The notes: generated from the letters alone by a model not told the origin. A stretch of 64,000 nt of DNA from Corylus avellana (GCF_901000735.1 NC_081546.1:11361629-11425628), one strand, 5' to 3'. Positions 45,283 to 57,310 are shown, counted from the first letter of the stretch. Numbers and translations are program-made.

Positions 45283-45750
45283 TCCATTATTCATTTGATT
45301 CCGAAACTTTTTGCAAATTTCAAAAATTTGATGTCCTTGGATCTTAGTTATTCTAGGTTGAATGGAAAATTTCTAGAAAAGATCTTCTAGATTCCAACAC
45401 TGCAAACACTTAATTATCAGGCAATGAGCTACTTCAGGGTTCATTGCCAAAATTTCCATGGAATGGATCTCTTCGAATATTGTTGCTTAGAGAGACAAAA
45501 TTTTCAGGGACATTGCCACATTCTATTAATAGGTCTTTCAGTTGCAATTTGAATGGATCAATCCCGAAGTCAATGGCAAGCCTCACACAGTTGCTTTATT
45601 AATTTGGATGTACATGGCAAACAATAAATTCGACGGATCAATTCCATCATTAAGCATGAGCAAGAATTTGACCGCAATAGACCTTTCCAATAATGATTTA
45701 ACAAGTCCATCAACATATTACACGATACCATTTAAACAATTTACTGATTA
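45283..45750 (+). pseudogene. LRR receptor-like protein fragment
   Basis: Broken plus-strand frames read SGNELLQGSLPKFPWNGSL, LRETKFSGTLPHSINR, CNLNGSIPKSMASLTQLL, ANNKFDGSIPSLSMSKNLTA and IDLSNNDLT. These are consecutive extracellular leucine-rich repeats (LxGxIP pattern) of receptor-like proteins of the Cf/RLP12 type, which sense ligands at the cell surface. Five or six of the roughly 25-30 repeats remain, with a frameshift near 45545 and no signal peptide or membrane segment. It lies just downstream of a retroelement primer site. Confidence 0.85.
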
Positions 45751-45899
45751 GTACTGTTACTTAAGTGTGAGGATCGGAAGAGGGCCGGGTTCCCTTGTAA
45801 GAGGGATATAAGTTAGAAGGATTGAATCATGAGACTGGCCGAACTCAAAATAAATATTTTATTGCAACTCATCCGTGCCCCATTTAAGTAACGAGTAAG
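45751..45899. other. Short unassigned junction
   Basis: GC-richer 90 bp (GGATCGGAAGAGGGCCGGG) between the LRR fragment and the CACTA end. No feature supported. Confidence 0.4.
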
Positions 45900-47548
45900 A
45901 CCCCTCGATAAACCCTAATTAGCTAATTTTGTGTTGGGTTCATGTGGGGTTTGCGGGTCGCATAAAAATAAAAAATTTTAAATTTTTTTTTTAAAAAAAC
46001 GGATTCTCTAATTTAATTTTTTAAAATTATTATGGCTATATTAATATTACTAGAGTGATATATTTAAGATACTAAATATATATTTATCAGGAGATCATGA
46101 TTAAATTTTGAATCAAGTATAATTATACACATATATATTGTATAACATTTTATTAATATAATTAATTAATTTAACAATTATATCAAAATTTCGTTTTTGA
46201 CATTTCAATTTGACACGTCATAAATTTTTGACGTGTCAGTTTAACACATCAATAATTTTTGACGTGTCAAAATGACACGTCATAAATTTTTGACGTGTTA
46301 TTGCGACATGTCAACACATTTATGATGTGTCAGTTTAACACATTGATAATTTTTTACTTGCCAAAATGACACGTCAAAAAATTATGTCAAAAATTTTTGA
46401 CGTGTAATTTCCGCATGTCAAAAACTTGTTGACTTGTTAAAATGACACGTCAATAAATAGTGACGTAGTAATATACAGCACATCAGTAATAGATTTAAGT
46501 TAGAGATATACTAGAATCTAATAAAAACGAGGTTTGATATGGACACGACACAAACCCAACTTATCTCCTACGTGTAAAAAAAATTTGAATTTTAAACCAA
46601 ATAAATTGTCTTTTTTCCCAAATTTTTAGAATCCCAAAATTCTCTCTATCAATTTTTTTTTTTTTTTTTTTTTTTAAATGACACGTAGGAGAGAAGTTGG
46701 CCATAAGTTGGATTTATGTTGTGACCTTAACATTTTCCAATAAAAACTCTATATTTTACCCATAAAAGTCTATGTGATAACATGCCACATCATCTTTTTT
46801 TTGTTTTGTCTTTTTTCCTAGACAAAAAAGGAAAATGTTAAGGTCACAATATAAATCCAACTTATGGCCAATTTCTCTCCTACGTGTCATTTAAAAAAAA
46901 AAAAAAAATTGATAGAGAGGATTTTAGGATTCTGAAAATGAGATGTGATATAGCTACAACTCAAATCCAACTTTGGTCCAACTTCTAAACAAAATTTCTC
47001 TTTCTCTCTCTAGTTTAAGGCTTTCTCTCTCTTCCACAAGCAGTTTTTGGTTTAAACTTAAGAGAAAAGTTGGGCCAAATTTGGGTTTAAGTTGTGCCTT
47101 TATCATTTTCCTCTAAAAATTTAGGAAAAAAGACAATTTATTTGGTTTAAAATTCAAATTTTTTTTACACGTAGAAGAGAAGTTGGCCATGAGTTGGGTT
47201 TGTATTGTGTCCATATCAAATCTCGACAAAAAAATGATGTTGCATCTTACCATGTGGACTTTTATGGGCAAAATATGAAGTTTTTATTAGATTCTAGCAT
47301 TTCTCTTTAAGTTAAATATTTTTTTTTTTAATTTTAAATTGAATTTCAATTTATTAATGTGGCAATTTTGACACGTTGCTAATTATTGATATGTGAAATT
47401 TACCACGTCACTAATTAGTGACATGGCAAATTTCACAAGTCAATAATGTTTTTATTGACGTGGCATTATTTGCTATGTCACTAATTAGTGACATAGTAAA
47501 AAGTGTCTTACTGTAGACACGTTAGACATTCACAATTTTTTTGTAGTG
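45900..47548 (-). mobile_element. CACTA transposon end, split by a Mutator-like MITE
   Basis: Right terminus ends TTTTTTTGTAGTG at 47548 (CACTACAAAAAAA reversed). Subterminal TTTTTGACGTGTC motifs lie at 46195-46460 and 47350-47480, and GTGGGGTTTGCGGGTC (about 45940) is the reverse of the block at 16805. So it is an inverted fragment of the same or a sister CACTA family. No transposase remains and the other end is missing. Confidence 0.82.
46503..47305. mobile_element. Mutator-like MITE with 9-bp target duplication and nested inverted blocks
   Basis: Ends GAGATATACTAGAATCT and, reversed, GAGAAATGCTAGAATCT, flanked by TTTAAGTTA at 46494-46502 and 47306-47314, matching Mutator rules (GA start, 9-bp TSD). 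The internal block ACACGTAGGAGAGAAGTTGG occurs four times in alternating orientation (about 46590, 46680, 46885, 47170). No coding frame. Confidence 0.88.
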
Positions 47549-47884
47549 ATACAACTCGAGGAGAGACTAACTAACTAAGGAAAAAATAAAACCTAGATTC
47601 AATGGGCCTTGGACTCCTGTTAACTCATAGCTACCTCACGGTTACCATTAATTATATTGTATTCTACTCTAAAAGTATAACAGACTCTAGGATTTTTTAA
47701 AAATTACAATACCACTCTCACTACTAAATATTACGTTGACCACTCCATAAAATTTCCCGTAGAAAATAAAATAGATTTTTTTTTTTTTTTTTTTTTGAGA
47801 AAATAAAGTAGATTAAAATTAATCCGACTCTATTTCTTCTATCTCTTGATTCTTTGAGTACCCAATTTAATCTCATGATTACCA
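47549..47884. other. AT-rich spacer
   Basis: Holds a 21-base T-tract at 47776-47796. No gene or repeat end is supported. Confidence 0.4.
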
Positions 47885-48575
47885 TTTTTTTTTTTGTGGG
47901 TATGAATTAGTAACTTTCATTAATAAACAACTAAACACTTTATAAAGAAAAACTAAAGCAAGAAGCTAAAGCTGAAAATTTTCTATATAAGAAAAACCTC
48001 CACAAAGAATTAAACCAGTATCTCATCCATATCCCAAGCACTACAAAGAATGTCATTTTCTTTAATCTTTTCAAATCTATCTTTTGTGGTAAACCGGATT
48101 CTCACCTCCCATCTAATACATTGAACAAACTTCTCTTCGATGCACGGATTATTATCATGTCTCAAAACATTACAATTTCTCCAAATATTATAAATTGTAG
48201 AAGCAAAAACCTAGCCGATCGACACAAATAAGCTTTCACTCATTCAACCCAAAAAAAACCACATCTTCCCATCAAATAGGCGGGTTTAGCATACTGCCAA
48301 AACTCATAACTTCTTGTCAAATTCTTCTACTATAAACACAAGAAAAAAAATAAAAAATCTCTATCCTCAATTATATGCCTACAAAAAATGCATTTTACAT
48401 TCCCTTAAAACCCTCGTCTCAACAACTTTCTACCAATGGACAAAGCATCCCTCATTACTAACCAAGTAAGGAAATTTTGTTTAGGAATTGAAAAAGAAAA
48501 CCAAACCAAAGCCCACCAATTCACAACATTTTCCTTAATTAACCCTAGTGGATGAGTCCAAATTTTTGAGAAAGA
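47885..48575 (-). pseudogene. LINE (non-LTR retrotransposon) zf-RVT relic
   Basis: Minus-strand frames read VNWWALVWFSFSIPKQNFL, WLVMRDALSIGRKLLRRGF, then a stop, and GNVKCIFCRHIIEDRDFLFF with the CxxC of the zf-RVT domain that follows LINE reverse transcriptase. Further on, NIWRNCNVLRHDN and CIRWEVRIRF fit the same proteins. The T-run at 47886-47895 would be the A-tail. Only the C-terminal third of the second ORF remains, with several stops. Confidence 0.8.
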
Positions 48576-48656
48576 CACTTATAATTATATTCTAAATAGT
48601 ATATTTATTTTAGTACTCCTTACTCAAATGCGTAGGCATCTATCTCTTGACTCTTA

Positions 48657-48957
48657 GAGGGTGTTTGGCAAACTTCACAGCACTGTAGACCTCTGGTAAG
48701 GCGCCAAAGGATCAGGTACAGTCTGAAAAACAAATAGATTGATTCAGTCAATAAAGCTGGTTTGAAAATTAAAATTGTAAATAATTCATATTTTGCCCCT
48801 TCAAAACACCTACACAAATATACCCAAATTTTCATATAAATTATCTTCTCCCATACACACAATCTACATGTGTCTAAGTGTAGCATGGTCAGACTTACCT
48901 AATCAAGGAACAGTGTCGTGAATGTGGGGGAACGGACTGTTACTTAACAAACAAGCC
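48657..48957. mobile_element. PIF/Harbinger-like MITE, TTA target site
   Basis: Starts GAGGGTGTTTGGCAAAC and ends CTTAACAAACAAGCC, flanked by TTA at 48654-48656 and 48958-48960. Terminal repeats match only about nine of thirteen bases. No coding content. Confidence 0.55.
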
Positions 48958-48960
48958 TTA

Positions 48961-49689
48961 AATACATCAAAACAATCTACGCTTTACATTTGCACTCGAT
49001 CTCTCATGATTGAAACTCTATTATTAGCTATCCTAAGTTTTATTATTTACTTGACAATAATTTATAAAATAATAAGTCCCGATACAATAGTAATGTGAAC
49101 GCGTCAAATCTGTGCGGCGGGACGGAAGAGGGTTGTGTTTGTGGACATGTTTTTTACGGTACGATAAAGCTGAGAAGCAATGGAGGATGCTACGAGAAAG
49201 AGAGACAAAGAAGCAGATCCCACACCGTCTCATCATGGACACCTGCAATTTACCTGTAGATCTGTGGGTCCCTCCTACACACCGATGACAGCTAATCCCT
49301 CATCATGCAATTTTATTGATCATCAACTTCAAAAACAATTAGGTTAATTGTGAAAAACTTTATTTGGAAAAAAATGAAGAAAAAAAAAAAAAAAAAACTC
49401 CCCAAATGGGGATCGAGCAATCCTTGATGATTATGTTGATTTTTTGTTGGCATTGATTTGTTTAGCCATGGGGTCCTGACATGGGTTTAGTCATAAATGC
49501 CTGCACTTACAATTGCACAAAGAAATGTAAGGACATGTTTGATTCGCGGAATAAATCATTAGAATGGTATAGCTATTCTTGTAGTTGTAGAATAGGTATT
49601 CCTTTGTTTGGTAAGTGCCTATTCCTATAAATGGTTATTCCATGAGAATAGCTAATCCCTTCTACAAAAGAATAGTTATTCCTCTAAAA
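48961..49689. other. Spacer with a MITE-like fragment
   Basis: 49545-49690 (GTTTGATTCGCGGAATAAAT, repeats of TAGCTATTC/GAATAGC) looks like the interior of a Tourist-type MITE. No ends found. A-tract 49378-49397. The rest holds no gene. Confidence 0.4.
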
Positions 49690-49970
49690 AAATGAGATGA
49701 GTGTGTTTTATAATAATTATTTGGAATTTTTTTTTTTTTTAAGTGTTTTGAGCTTTTAAAAATGTGAGGATTGTTTTTTAGTGGGTGGGAATTTTTTTTT
49801 TTTTTTTTTTTTTTTGTGTGATTCATATTTGTGAAGTCTACTTAAGAAAATTATTTAGTTGTATTTTCAAAGAAATAATACAAAACATGCTTATGGTATG
49901 TTGAGAAAATATAAGTACAGAGCTGACTTTTTATTAAAAACATAATAATAAAAAAAAAAAAAAGAGAGAG

Positions 49971-50230
49971 AGAGCAGCTGTGTGGCACCATCCATCTCAA
50001 ACTAGGATACAAGTGGCCATGTGGCCCCTTTTACGAGGATAAAAGTGGTCGCGTGGTTACCCTTTTTTTCCACGGAGAAGGATTCTCTCAATTTCAAAGA
50101 AAGAGCAGCTGTGTGGCACCATCCATCTCCAACCAGGATACATGCAAGTGGTCATGTGCCCTTTTTACTAGGATAAAAGTGGTCATATGCTCACCTTTTT
50201 TTCTCCACGGAGAAGGATCCGCTCCATTTT
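49971..50230 (+). repeat. Tandem duplication, 131-bp unit
   Basis: 49971 and 50102 both begin AGAGCAGCTGTGTGGCACC and run to TTCTCCACGGAGAAGGAT with small indels. A 22-bp perfect palindrome, CTCCATTTTAA joined to its reverse complement, follows at 50222-50243. Confidence 0.88.
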
Positions 50231-51165
50231 AATTAAAATGGAGGTGATCCATTTAGTTATTTTAAGAGGCATTTTTGTTCAACTAAAAAACATGGAGCTT
50301 AGAAATGACAAAGTTGCCCACTAAAAACAATCAACTTGTTCCTTTCTATTTTAAATGAAATGGAGAGGATCCAAGTCCTTTCTCACCAAGGTGGCCACAC
50401 CACCACACTGTTTTTTAGTTTTTGAATTATTTTCAAGTATTAATTAAGTTAGCTCCTATACATGCAAAAATTAAACACTTATTTTTTCAAAATATTCCTA
50501 TAAGTTGTGAAGAGTTTTTTAAAAGGTATCTTGTTTTTTGTATTTTTTTTTTGTTAATAATTTTGAGACAAATGTGTTTTTTGGTTTCAAAAATAAAAAC
50601 TGTGTTTTTCAAAATCATTACCAAATATAGGCATTTTAAAATAGTAATTTCACACTTCCATCACACCCATTCAATACTAATTGGAAAGTATGTGTGATTT
50701 AAGCCCCCTAAAAGTACTTAAAACATATCTACCGATGTAAATTGAATGTAATAAATAAATATGAATAACAACATTATAGTCATTTTAAATATTTTATTCC
50801 AAAGGAAAAGACACTTACAATGAAAATCACATACGAACAGAACACATACTCAAAACAACAACGGGTTTTTTAACAGCTAACTTATTAAAATCCGTCATTG
50901 AGCGTTCTACTGCAGTACTTACAGTTGCACGAAGAAATTTAAGTATGTGGAAAAGTATAATTATTATTTTTTAAAATGTTATGATCCGTTCTAAATGTGA
51001 GAATTATTTTTTATTGAGGCGAAAAGAGTTTTTTTTTTTGTCTGATTTATTATATTTGAGAAAATATTCTTTGTACGATATGCTTAAGAAAAGTGTTCGG
51101 GTTTTCGTAAAAACAATACAAAATATGCTTATATTGAAAAAATATAAGCATAGAGCTGAGACAGA

Positions 51166-51370
51166 AATTTCTTTCAAACTAGTCTGCAAAAAATATTTTT
51201 CAACCCATTTAAAATAGTGACAAGTGCCTATAAACATTTAAACCACACATTAAATTCTTAAGCTCATTAATAGCAACTAATTTAGACTAACATTTTAAGT
51301 GTTTATAGACACTTGTCATTATTTTAAATGTGTTGGAAGATATTTTCTCCAGACTAACTTGAAAGAAATT
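51166..51370. mobile_element. Foldback MITE, about 205 bp
   Basis: Arms of about 78 bp: AATTTCTTTCAA, CATTTAAAATA and TGACAAGTG...TATAAACA on the left are repeated in reverse complement on the right. The spacer is about 48 bp. The end repeat AATTTCTTTCAA is shared, but no TSD is resolved. Confidence 0.8.
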
Positions 51371-51388
51371 GTTGTTCACTGACTTATT

Positions 51389-51427
<39 letters not shown>

Positions 51428-51510
51428 AATTAAAAAAAAAAAAAAAAAGTAGCCGTGTGCCACTTTTGGTGATGGATGGCTATGTAGCCACCCCATCCAC
51501 CTTTAATCAA

Positions 51511-51769
51511 GGGTTCGTTTGATAAACGATTTTGTTTTGGTTTTGGTCCGATACTGTAGCAAAAAATAATTGATGTGAAAAAAAGTAAGAATATTTGGCA
51601 TGAAAAAATGAAAAAAAAAATCTTATTTTGTAGTAATTTTTTTATTTGAATAGTAATAAAAAATAATTGATGTGATGTAAAAAATAAAAAAATATTAAAA
51701 AAATGAAAAGGTGAGATGAATAATATAATGCCAAAATCATGAAAAAAAAACGTTTATCAAACAAAGACC
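51511..51769. mobile_element. MITE with GGTTCGTTTGATAAACG-type ends
   Basis: Left end GGGTTCGTTTGATAAACG, right end reversed GGTCTTTGTTTGATAAACG. Interior has the repeated AATAATTGATGTGA (51567, 51662). Short flank match AA only. Confidence 0.65.
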
Positions 51770-52205
51770 AAGCCGTAAGTTGTCATGTGACCCGGCCACT
51801 CTGATAGGACAGAGTCACAAAGGTGTGACTCTGACAGGAAAGAGTCACAACATATTTCTATAAGGTGTGAAAGGTTTTTTAAAATGTATTTTGTATTTTG
51901 TATTTTGAATTTTTCACAAATGTATTTTTTTGTTTTAAAAATAAAAAGTGTGTTTTTCAAAAATATTATCAAATATGGGCATTTTAAAATGAGCAATTTT
52001 ACTTTTAACACCAGTTGAAAAATATGGGTATTTAAAAATAATAACTGGTATAAATCAATGTGAATAATAGTATTATAGTCCTTTTAAATATTTTAGTAAA
52101 AAGGAAAGAGAATAATTACAATCATAAAACTCACGTACGAACAGAACACTGACAACAGAAAACAACAGGCCGGGTTACTTGCCTAACTTATTAAAATCCG
52201 CCGTT

Positions 52206-52452
52206 TATATATATATATATAAATTACTAAAATCCACCAAAAGATTCACGCAAAGTGGTCGACTACTGCAAAAATAAAATAAAATAGTTTAACTACAACC
52301 AAGACGTACACCACCTAAACCGGTGAGGCCAAAGTCAAAAAACCGGTTCCTATTATACCCCATGAACTATTCAAGAATCACGCCCAAGTTAAACATTGTT
52401 TACCTATTGACTCATGCTCACCTAACAATACGGTCCATCTATTTCTTACCTG

Positions 52453-52484
<32 letters not shown>

Positions 52485-53743
52485 GACGGTGGAGCGGAGC
52501 TGTCAACGAAAAGAGTGTGAAAATAGAAAGTCTTTGAGAGTGAGCAGACAAATGTCAAATGAAAAGTCTTATAGGGCGTAATTATCTGAACAACCTGAGA
52601 CTTACTTTGATAGGTACGTCTAGTAAGGGAGCTTTTCACAAAAGGTATGAGAGAGGCAAAAAATAGTTTATACAAATGAGAAGCATAAACCATTTTAGTA
52701 CAATAAATTACAAAAGAAAAAACAAACAAGTGAAAACCAGCACAAAGTTTAGATGGAATAGTACTGTTTCCCCTTCTCATATATATATATATAATATATG
52801 CAATGAAGCTGTGGTTGCTGTACTGATCCTAATTAGCCAAAAAGATACTCAAATTCCCCGACCAAACCTCAAAGAGCGGCCACACCCTACGCCGCAGAAA
52901 AATAAAATAAAGAAAAAGTTGTCAAACGTTAGCTAGCTTGCAAAGACAAGAATTAGTTGGGTAATAGCTGGCTTTATATATTACATATATATCAAATCCA
53001 CTTGGATGAAAGCAAGTAGTCCCAAGTTAGAGATCTCATAAGATCCCCAAACCCCATGACTATCTTCAAAATTCAACATATTTCTCACTTCCCCAAACGA
53101 CGACCACGTTCACTTGGGTCTACAGCTAGAGCACTCATGGTTATCTATATCTTCACACAAAAGTTAAATTTGAAATGACAAAACTCTCTTCTTCTTTTTT
53201 TCTTTTTCTTTTTTTTTTTAATTTTTATTTTTTTAAAAAAATAATAATAATAAATCAAATATCAAAAATTCTTTACATATCTTTCTTTCTATACTTAGTT
53301 GGATATTCTTTTCTAATTCTTTCTATATTTTTGATAGATGAAAAAGGGAAAAGAGAAATTAATATATAAGCTTAAAAATTAATTACTTTCACTTTTTTGG
53401 TCTTCATTTTTGAAGAGCTTGTATAATAAAAGCTAAATTTAAAATAAAATAAAGAACGTGTTAAATGGCCTATTTGTGAGTTTTTTTTTTTTTTTTTTTT
53501 CAAATTTTAAGAGCTCATTAGGAATGCTGACTTACACGTACAACTACCCGGAAGAGAAATGTTATACTTAGTTTTAAATGCTTATTTTTTGAAGTGGCAC
53601 CGAAAATTACCATATAAAATATAATACATCGATAATTATTTTCATTTGTTACATTTAAAAAAAAAAAAAAAAAGGAAAAAAAATTGAAAGTGCCGAATTC
53701 TCGGGAGTAAACACTTGAAATTACAAAGGATTTGGATGAAAGA
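52206..53743. other. Gene-free AT-rich stretch
   Basis: Includes a 30-base A-tract (52453-52482), T-tracts at 53205-53218 and 53479-53500, and no frame with recognisable protein. TATA-like TTTATATATTACATA near 52973 has no gene downstream. Confidence 0.5.
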
Positions 53744-54010
53744 GGGAACATATTTGCTCAGATGAACAGAGAGGGGGGAATATGTGACGCTTGGACGGTG
53801 GCTTTTTTGGTCATGCATGGCCTTATTGGCTGTCATCACGGTCACTTGCTACTTTTGGGAACTTACAACGGCTTTGGAGGAATGCGGGAACATATTTTGC
53901 TCAGTTTAATTTAACCCAGACAGAGAGAGAGGGGAACGCGGGAATGTGTCACGTTAATTTGGACGGTGGCTTTTTGGCTGTCATCACGGTTCACTTGCTA
54001 CTTTTGGAAG
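53744..54010 (+). repeat. Tandem duplication, about 142-bp unit, before the GC-rich exon
   Basis: GGGAACATATTTGCTCAG, TTGGACGGTGGCTTTTT and GGCTGTCATCACGG...TCACTTGCTACTTTTGG occur in order from 53744 and again from 53886. Right copy extends into the promoter of the unit at 54160. Confidence 0.82.
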
Positions 54011-54159
54011 GTGTTGATGATTCCCTCACAAACTTTAATTTTTGGGTGCAAATATGAGCCCTCATAAACACTAGTCCACTCACTCGGCCCCCATCCCCCT
54101 ATATATATATCACACCCCGGCCACATAGCATTAACTGGATGGCATTATAGGCAATATTA

Positions 54160-54472
54160 ATGCCTGCAGGAGGATTAAGGTGTTCGATCGCCGGAAGTGC
54201 CTTGCATAAAGAGGTCGAGAGCTCGGAGCAGCCAAGGATGACTTGCCGGCCGGCGGCATTGCCTAAATCAAAGCTAATTTCTTTGTATGCCGGCAAGTTG
54301 TCCTTGGCTACGCTGGGCTCTTTTCTTCTCATGCGAGGCCTAATACGGCGAAATGGCAACCATTTTGGTGAACTCTTTGGAGCCATTGATGGGGTTTCCG
54401 GCGTTCCGTTGCCGGCCGGCCGGCCGACCAACCCACATGCCATTTGAGGAATCTCCGGATCAAAGGTAAGTA
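54160..54472 (+). CDS. Unidentified GC-rich exon-like unit with TATA box
   Basis: A TATA-like CCTATATATATATCAC at 54097-54112 precedes ATG 54160 by about 55 bp. The frame (MPAGGLRCSIAGSALHKEV) runs 95 codons to a TGA at 54445, and the same frame continues without other stops to a strong splice donor, ATCAAAG|GTAAGTAG, at 54473. So it may be a first exon carrying one nonsense mutation, or a short gene with an intron in its 3' UTR. It is GC-rich with two CCGGCCGG tracts. Hydrophobic segment LSLATLGSFLLM at residues 58-69. No match I recognise; a minus-strand frame of similar length also exists and cannot be excluded. Confidence 0.3.
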
Positions 54473-56039
54473 GTACGCATCATCATGCAAAGCTTTACGT
54501 ACCATTTCACGTGCTTGTCATGTTTTTTGGTGGACTCTTGAATATCCCAAGGGCCAAAAAGTACATTTTGAAATATCTAATTTAAAAGGTAAAATCCCTA
54601 AGATAAGCTCACCGAATTGCCTGAAAAATATCTAGCCTGGGACCCGGCAAATTTATTTGAAGAGATATCATCGTCCCTTTTTTCAGCTTTTACAAGATGA
54701 CAATCGACAGGCCTTTTCAGTTTTCAAACTTTCAAGATTATAATTGACAGACCTTTTCAGTCTTGCCCCTTCATTTTAATTTAAAAATTCTTTAATAACT
54801 AGCAGATAATCAGGACAGAACTAGGATTTTTTCTATGGTTCCAACTTATATATATATAGTAAATATTTAAAATTTTAATATATCAACATCATAAATGCAT
54901 AATAATATAAACTATTTGCAAAATAAACTATGCACAATTAATAAGATCTAAGAAAATGAGTATCTTTTTAAAGAATCGATGTTATCTTGAAAATAAATTA
55001 AACACAGTCAGGTATTAGTCAAATGCTTAGAAGATGAGATGAAATAACATAATAAAAAATAAGATATTTTACTTAAAAAAAAAAAAAAAAATTCAAAGTA
55101 TAGCATTTTAATTAGGACTTTGGCTGAAAAATGCATGCTTAATTCTCACACAGTCAAATAAATTTTAGTACTATTACACTAATAAATTGTATGCCTGCCT
55201 CTTAAACACACAAATTAGTTTCAGCATTATTATCTTTTATTTGACCTTGTTTTTTATAGGTTTCTACCTTTTTTCCCTTTTGTTTTTGTTTTTTTTTGTT
55301 TTTTCTTAAAGTCCTAGTGTTACTAGTTTCTAAGAGTTATGTCATCTACGATTATAAAGACGACCTTTCTACATAGTTCTTTTCGCTTTTTCTCTAGTTG
55401 CCTGGTTGATTAGAAGATGGCCTTTTTTTTGGTTCGATAGTTACTGAGATTAAGAGATATTTGAGAATTCTTATGCTATTGTGCGTGCTCTGCTATAGCC
55501 TCTTGGAGATGTATTTCCTCTTGTGCATGTGATACAGTGATAGCATGTTGGAAGGATAAGACACAGCCAATAATTTTTTTTTTTTTTTTTTTTTTCTTAG
55601 GTACTGAATGGCAGGGGTGAAAACTTTTCTTGAAGTGAAAACCTTGCCGGGGCCTTATAAGGACATAATCAATATATATATATATATATACAAGGCTTTT
55701 AAAAATTCTCAAGGGTTGCCATGGAACACCCAAAGCATGTTGTAGATCTGCCCCTGCTTAGCTGACAACTTGAAACAAGTCGTTTGTTACTGTTGCATGC
55801 CAGTGTTCTAAAATGCTGCAACGCCGTTTAAGCTCAAATTTTGTTTCTTGCAGCAGTGGTAACCTAACGCCAAATCCGCTAAGCAAGAGTCCACCACTGT
55901 ATAGATCATATTTTACTGGGTATGGGAAAAGAATGAAGACCTAGAGAGGGATGAGTTTTTTAGCAGCCATATGAGAGAGGGAAAAAAAAACAGAGCTTTC
56001 TAACCAGAGGAAAGTGCAGGCTATTTGTAGTAGCCTGAG
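54473..56039. other. Gene-free AT-rich stretch
   Basis: If the 54160 unit is real, this begins as its intron. A-tract 55075-55092, T-tract 55568-55595, (AT) run 55672-55690. No coding frame or repeat end is seen. Confidence 0.45.
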
Positions 56040-56985
56040 TGATTACTAGATTATGTTTGGTATTAATAGCAGGGTTAAGGGCTTACTCGATTTGTTAGGG
56101 TTCATTAGAAGTAGATTTTTGGACTTTTTGGTTTTAACCAAATGTTTGATAGAAGACTACCGAACGTTCGATTTGCGACCCTAAAACTATTAGATAATAG
56201 TAAACGAACGTTTGAAAAGGACCACCGAACGTTCGTTGGCCAACTTGGAACCATTGGGTAATGATAAAATGTTCGACTTGCAACCCTAGAACCATTATGT
56301 AATAGTACATCGAATATTCAGGACTACCACAACAGTGGCCTCATCTTTTTGAACCCTATAAATACCCCTCCCCCCTTGGCCTTGAGACCTCATTCTGCCT
56401 CTATTGCCTTGAGAAAAACCTTGCTTAAGTAAATTTGTGAGTTTTGGAAGAATGAGAGAGTTTCTTAAAGGTTTTTCGCTTTCAAGAGGTAATCTTCTAA
56501 GCTTAACTTGTACATTACTTGGATGTTATTCTTTTCATGGTCCAGCATGTAAGTTTTGAGTTTGAAGTTGCGTAGTTGGCTTCAATCTTGGTTTAAAAGC
56601 ATGGGTAAGCATTTTAACAATGTTAAACGTAGTTTCTTCTACATGGGGATGTTATTTTGTCTAGGGGTATGTTAAGGATTTTGTAATGACATTAAAACTT
56701 GCTTAGAAGTGATTAGGAGGTTATTTGGTTCGAAATTGGTTTTTTGTCTAGCATCAAACGTTCGAACTTCTTTGGCCAAATGTTCGAGGTTGATGCCGAA
56801 CGTTCGAACTTCTCTATTCAAACGTTCGATGGTTAGGCAGGAAGTCTGTTTTAAACATTTTTAGGTCTATAACTCATTTTAGCTCAAATCTAGAACTAAT
56901 AGTAGGCTTTTTTCTTAGATTACGAGGGTGTGGAATCTTTGGAAGAATTTGTGGAGGAACAATATGACCCAAACTATTTAGGCTT
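56040..56985 (+). mobile_element. LTR-like promoter unit C (chromovirus-type family, GAACGTTC words)
   Basis: Homologous to units A and B downstream of TATA, but the upstream words are GAACGTTC (56162, 56227) and variants instead of CGTACG. TATAAATA at 56357-56364, donor-like CAAGAG|GTAATC at 56489, acceptor-like TTTTTTCTTAG ending 56918. A second word cluster (56757, 56798, 56821) lies inside the putative intron. The sequence enters the 60-bp minisatellite at 56990. Confidence 0.65.
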
Positions 56986-56989
56986 TGGT

Positions 56990-57310
56990 TGATCACCCAT
57001 CTTATACTATACTCCGAGGGTCGATGACTCATCCTATTTGGGCCCTAGTTGATCACCTATCTCATACTATACTCAAAGGGTCAACAACTCAGTCTATTCA
57101 AAAATTAGTCAATCACCCATCCCATACTACTCGGAGGGTTGGTGTCTCAGCTTATTCGAGTCCTGGTCGATCACCCATCCCACACTTTACTTGGAGGGTC
57201 AACGACCTAGTCTATTCGAGCACTAGTCAATCACCTATCATATACTTTACTTAGAGGGTCGACAATCTAGCCTATTTGGGCCCTGATGATCACCCTTCAT
57301 ATGCTATGAC
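56990..57310 (+). repeat. 60-bp minisatellite, five to six copies
   Basis: Units start T/CGATCACC at 56990, 57050, 57110, 57168, 57228 and 57287, spacing 58-60. Core: ACTCGGAGGGTCGACGACTC and CTATTCGGGCCCTAG-like. Sits at the end of unit C. Confidence 0.92.

Larger units (their letters stand above)
49690..52205. repeat. Segmental duplication of about 1 kb, two degenerate copies
   Basis: 49690-50930 and 50950-52205 share ATGTGAGGATTG/ATGTGAGAATTA, TACAAAACATGCTTAT/TACAAAATATGCTTAT, TATAAG...AGAGCTGA, AGCAGCTGTGTGGCACC/AGTAGCCGTGTGCCACT, GTGTTTTTCAAAA, GGGCATTTTAAAAT and ACGAACAGAACAC in the same order. The second copy also holds two MITE insertions. Confidence 0.8.

Noticed and set aside
52453..52482. 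30-base A-tract as a processed-pseudogene tail
   Set aside because: No coding sequence upstream on plus and no flanking duplication.
47..53910. Similarity between ATTTGCTCAGTTTAATTT at about 46 and at 53892
   Set aside because: About 18 bases of AT-rich match with unrelated flanks; likely chance.
54099..54443. 114-codon minus-strand frame at the GC-rich unit
   Set aside because: TATA and splice donor both point to the plus strand; the minus frame has neither. Not fully excluded.
56990..57310. CRISPR-like spaced repeats
   Set aside because: Units are contiguous degenerate tandem repeats with no unique spacers, in a plant nuclear context.
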